Assembly (NCBI GenBank): GCA_004352715.1
Contig: SCFE01000001.1
Coordinates: 7,075,972-7,139,971, forward strand
Length of the DNA stretch: 64,000 nucleotides
Source: Hofstenia miamia
Lineage: Eukaryota > Xenacoelomorpha > Acoela
Direction: 5' to 3'
Shown here piece by piece: positions 63,783-64,000 of the stretch. Each line of letters opens with the position of its first letter. Position 1 is the stretch's first letter. The notes under the pieces were generated by a model. It was given only the letters and a program-made list of their open reading frames with translations, was not told where the DNA came from and made no database searches. Made by a program: the position numbers and the translations under genes.

Positions 63783-63989
63783 TCAAAGATAGCGGTCGAA
63801 ATGAATAGGACTGGTCTGTTCGGGCTGCTTGCTTTCTCGGACGACGTAGGCCGTGTGCCGGACCAGTCTGACAAAAACATTTATGCAGTCTGTGGGCTTA
63901 CCCGCTCCAAAATGAATGAACTGCAGCCTAATTTGCAGACCATCATTTTCAGCTAGCCTTTCACACTGCAAATTTTTTAATAATTCCAA
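63783..63989. other. GC-rich segment, open on both strands
   Basis: About 200 bases with much higher G+C than the neighbourhood, open on the + strand and on the minus strand (68 codons). The minus frame includes CERLAENDGLQIRLQFIHFG followed by a GTAAGC donor-like site, so it could be an exon of a gene on that strand. I do not recognise the peptide. GGACTGGTC-type words recur as an inverted pair (63808 and 63859). A transposon fragment is equally possible. Confidence 0.25.
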
Positions 63990-64000
63990 CGTATATTATA

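Larger units (their letters stand above)
60310..64000 (+). other. Downstream region, probably intron 6 of PX gene
   Basis: About 3.7 kb. It holds a short TCGGG-like GC-rich segment (60742-60830), copy B of the hAT-like repeat, a hAT MITE with perfect 8-bp duplications (62659-63067), and a GC-rich segment at the very end. No further exon is supported. Confidence 0.5.

Noticed and set aside
1-64000. tRNA, rRNA and CRISPR signals
   Set aside because: No tRNA B-box in a foldable context, no rRNA-like conserved block and no regularly spaced repeats were seen.

Overview
The window is AT-rich metazoan DNA, probably from an invertebrate: coding is split into small exons separated by kilobase introns with GT-AG ends, and decayed DNA transposons and AT or ATT microsatellites are scattered throughout. 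There are no operons, no prokaryotic signals and no rRNA or tRNA that I can support. The species cannot be named from this sequence alone. Two assembly gaps (3554-3590 and 45236-45387) sit inside AT dinucleotide arrays.

Two protein-coding genes can be built on the + strand from splice sites whose phases agree. Gene 1 (about 10139-25895, five exons) encodes a C2H2 zinc-finger transcription regulator of about 456-480 residues. It has a basic nuclear-localisation stretch, several sumoylation-type motifs, two CtBP-binding-like motifs, two classical fingers and a third finger of CCHC type. Its second exon is only 58 nt. Gene 2 (35090-60309, six exons found, 3' end beyond the window or not seen) starts with a complete phosphoinositide-binding PX domain closest to the RPS6KC1/SNX15 family, followed by an acidic, serine-rich linker. 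The MIT and kinase-like domains expected in RPS6KC1 are not visible here.

Layout: 1-9.8 kb is upstream DNA with microsatellites and a large perfect palindrome beside a gap. 9.4-9.9 kb is a CpG-bearing, promoter-like stretch. 10.1-25.9 kb is the zinc-finger gene. 25.9-35.1 kb is intergenic or 5' untranslated territory. 35.1 kb to at least 60.3 kb is the PX gene, whose introns are a graveyard of DNA transposons. The remaining 3.7 kb may be a further intron.

Mobile elements found by target-site duplications and terminal inverted repeats include a 990-bp hAT with transposase remnants, several short non-autonomous hAT-like elements, a piggyBac-type MITE, a mariner that lost its catalytic core, and a decayed multi-copy protein gene. 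No wholly new biological system is evident. The most unusual observations are a predicted 37-nt intron inside the PX domain, the phase-consistent 58-nt micro-exon, the CCHC finger with a weak upstream donor, and the 60-bp perfect palindrome at an assembly gap.
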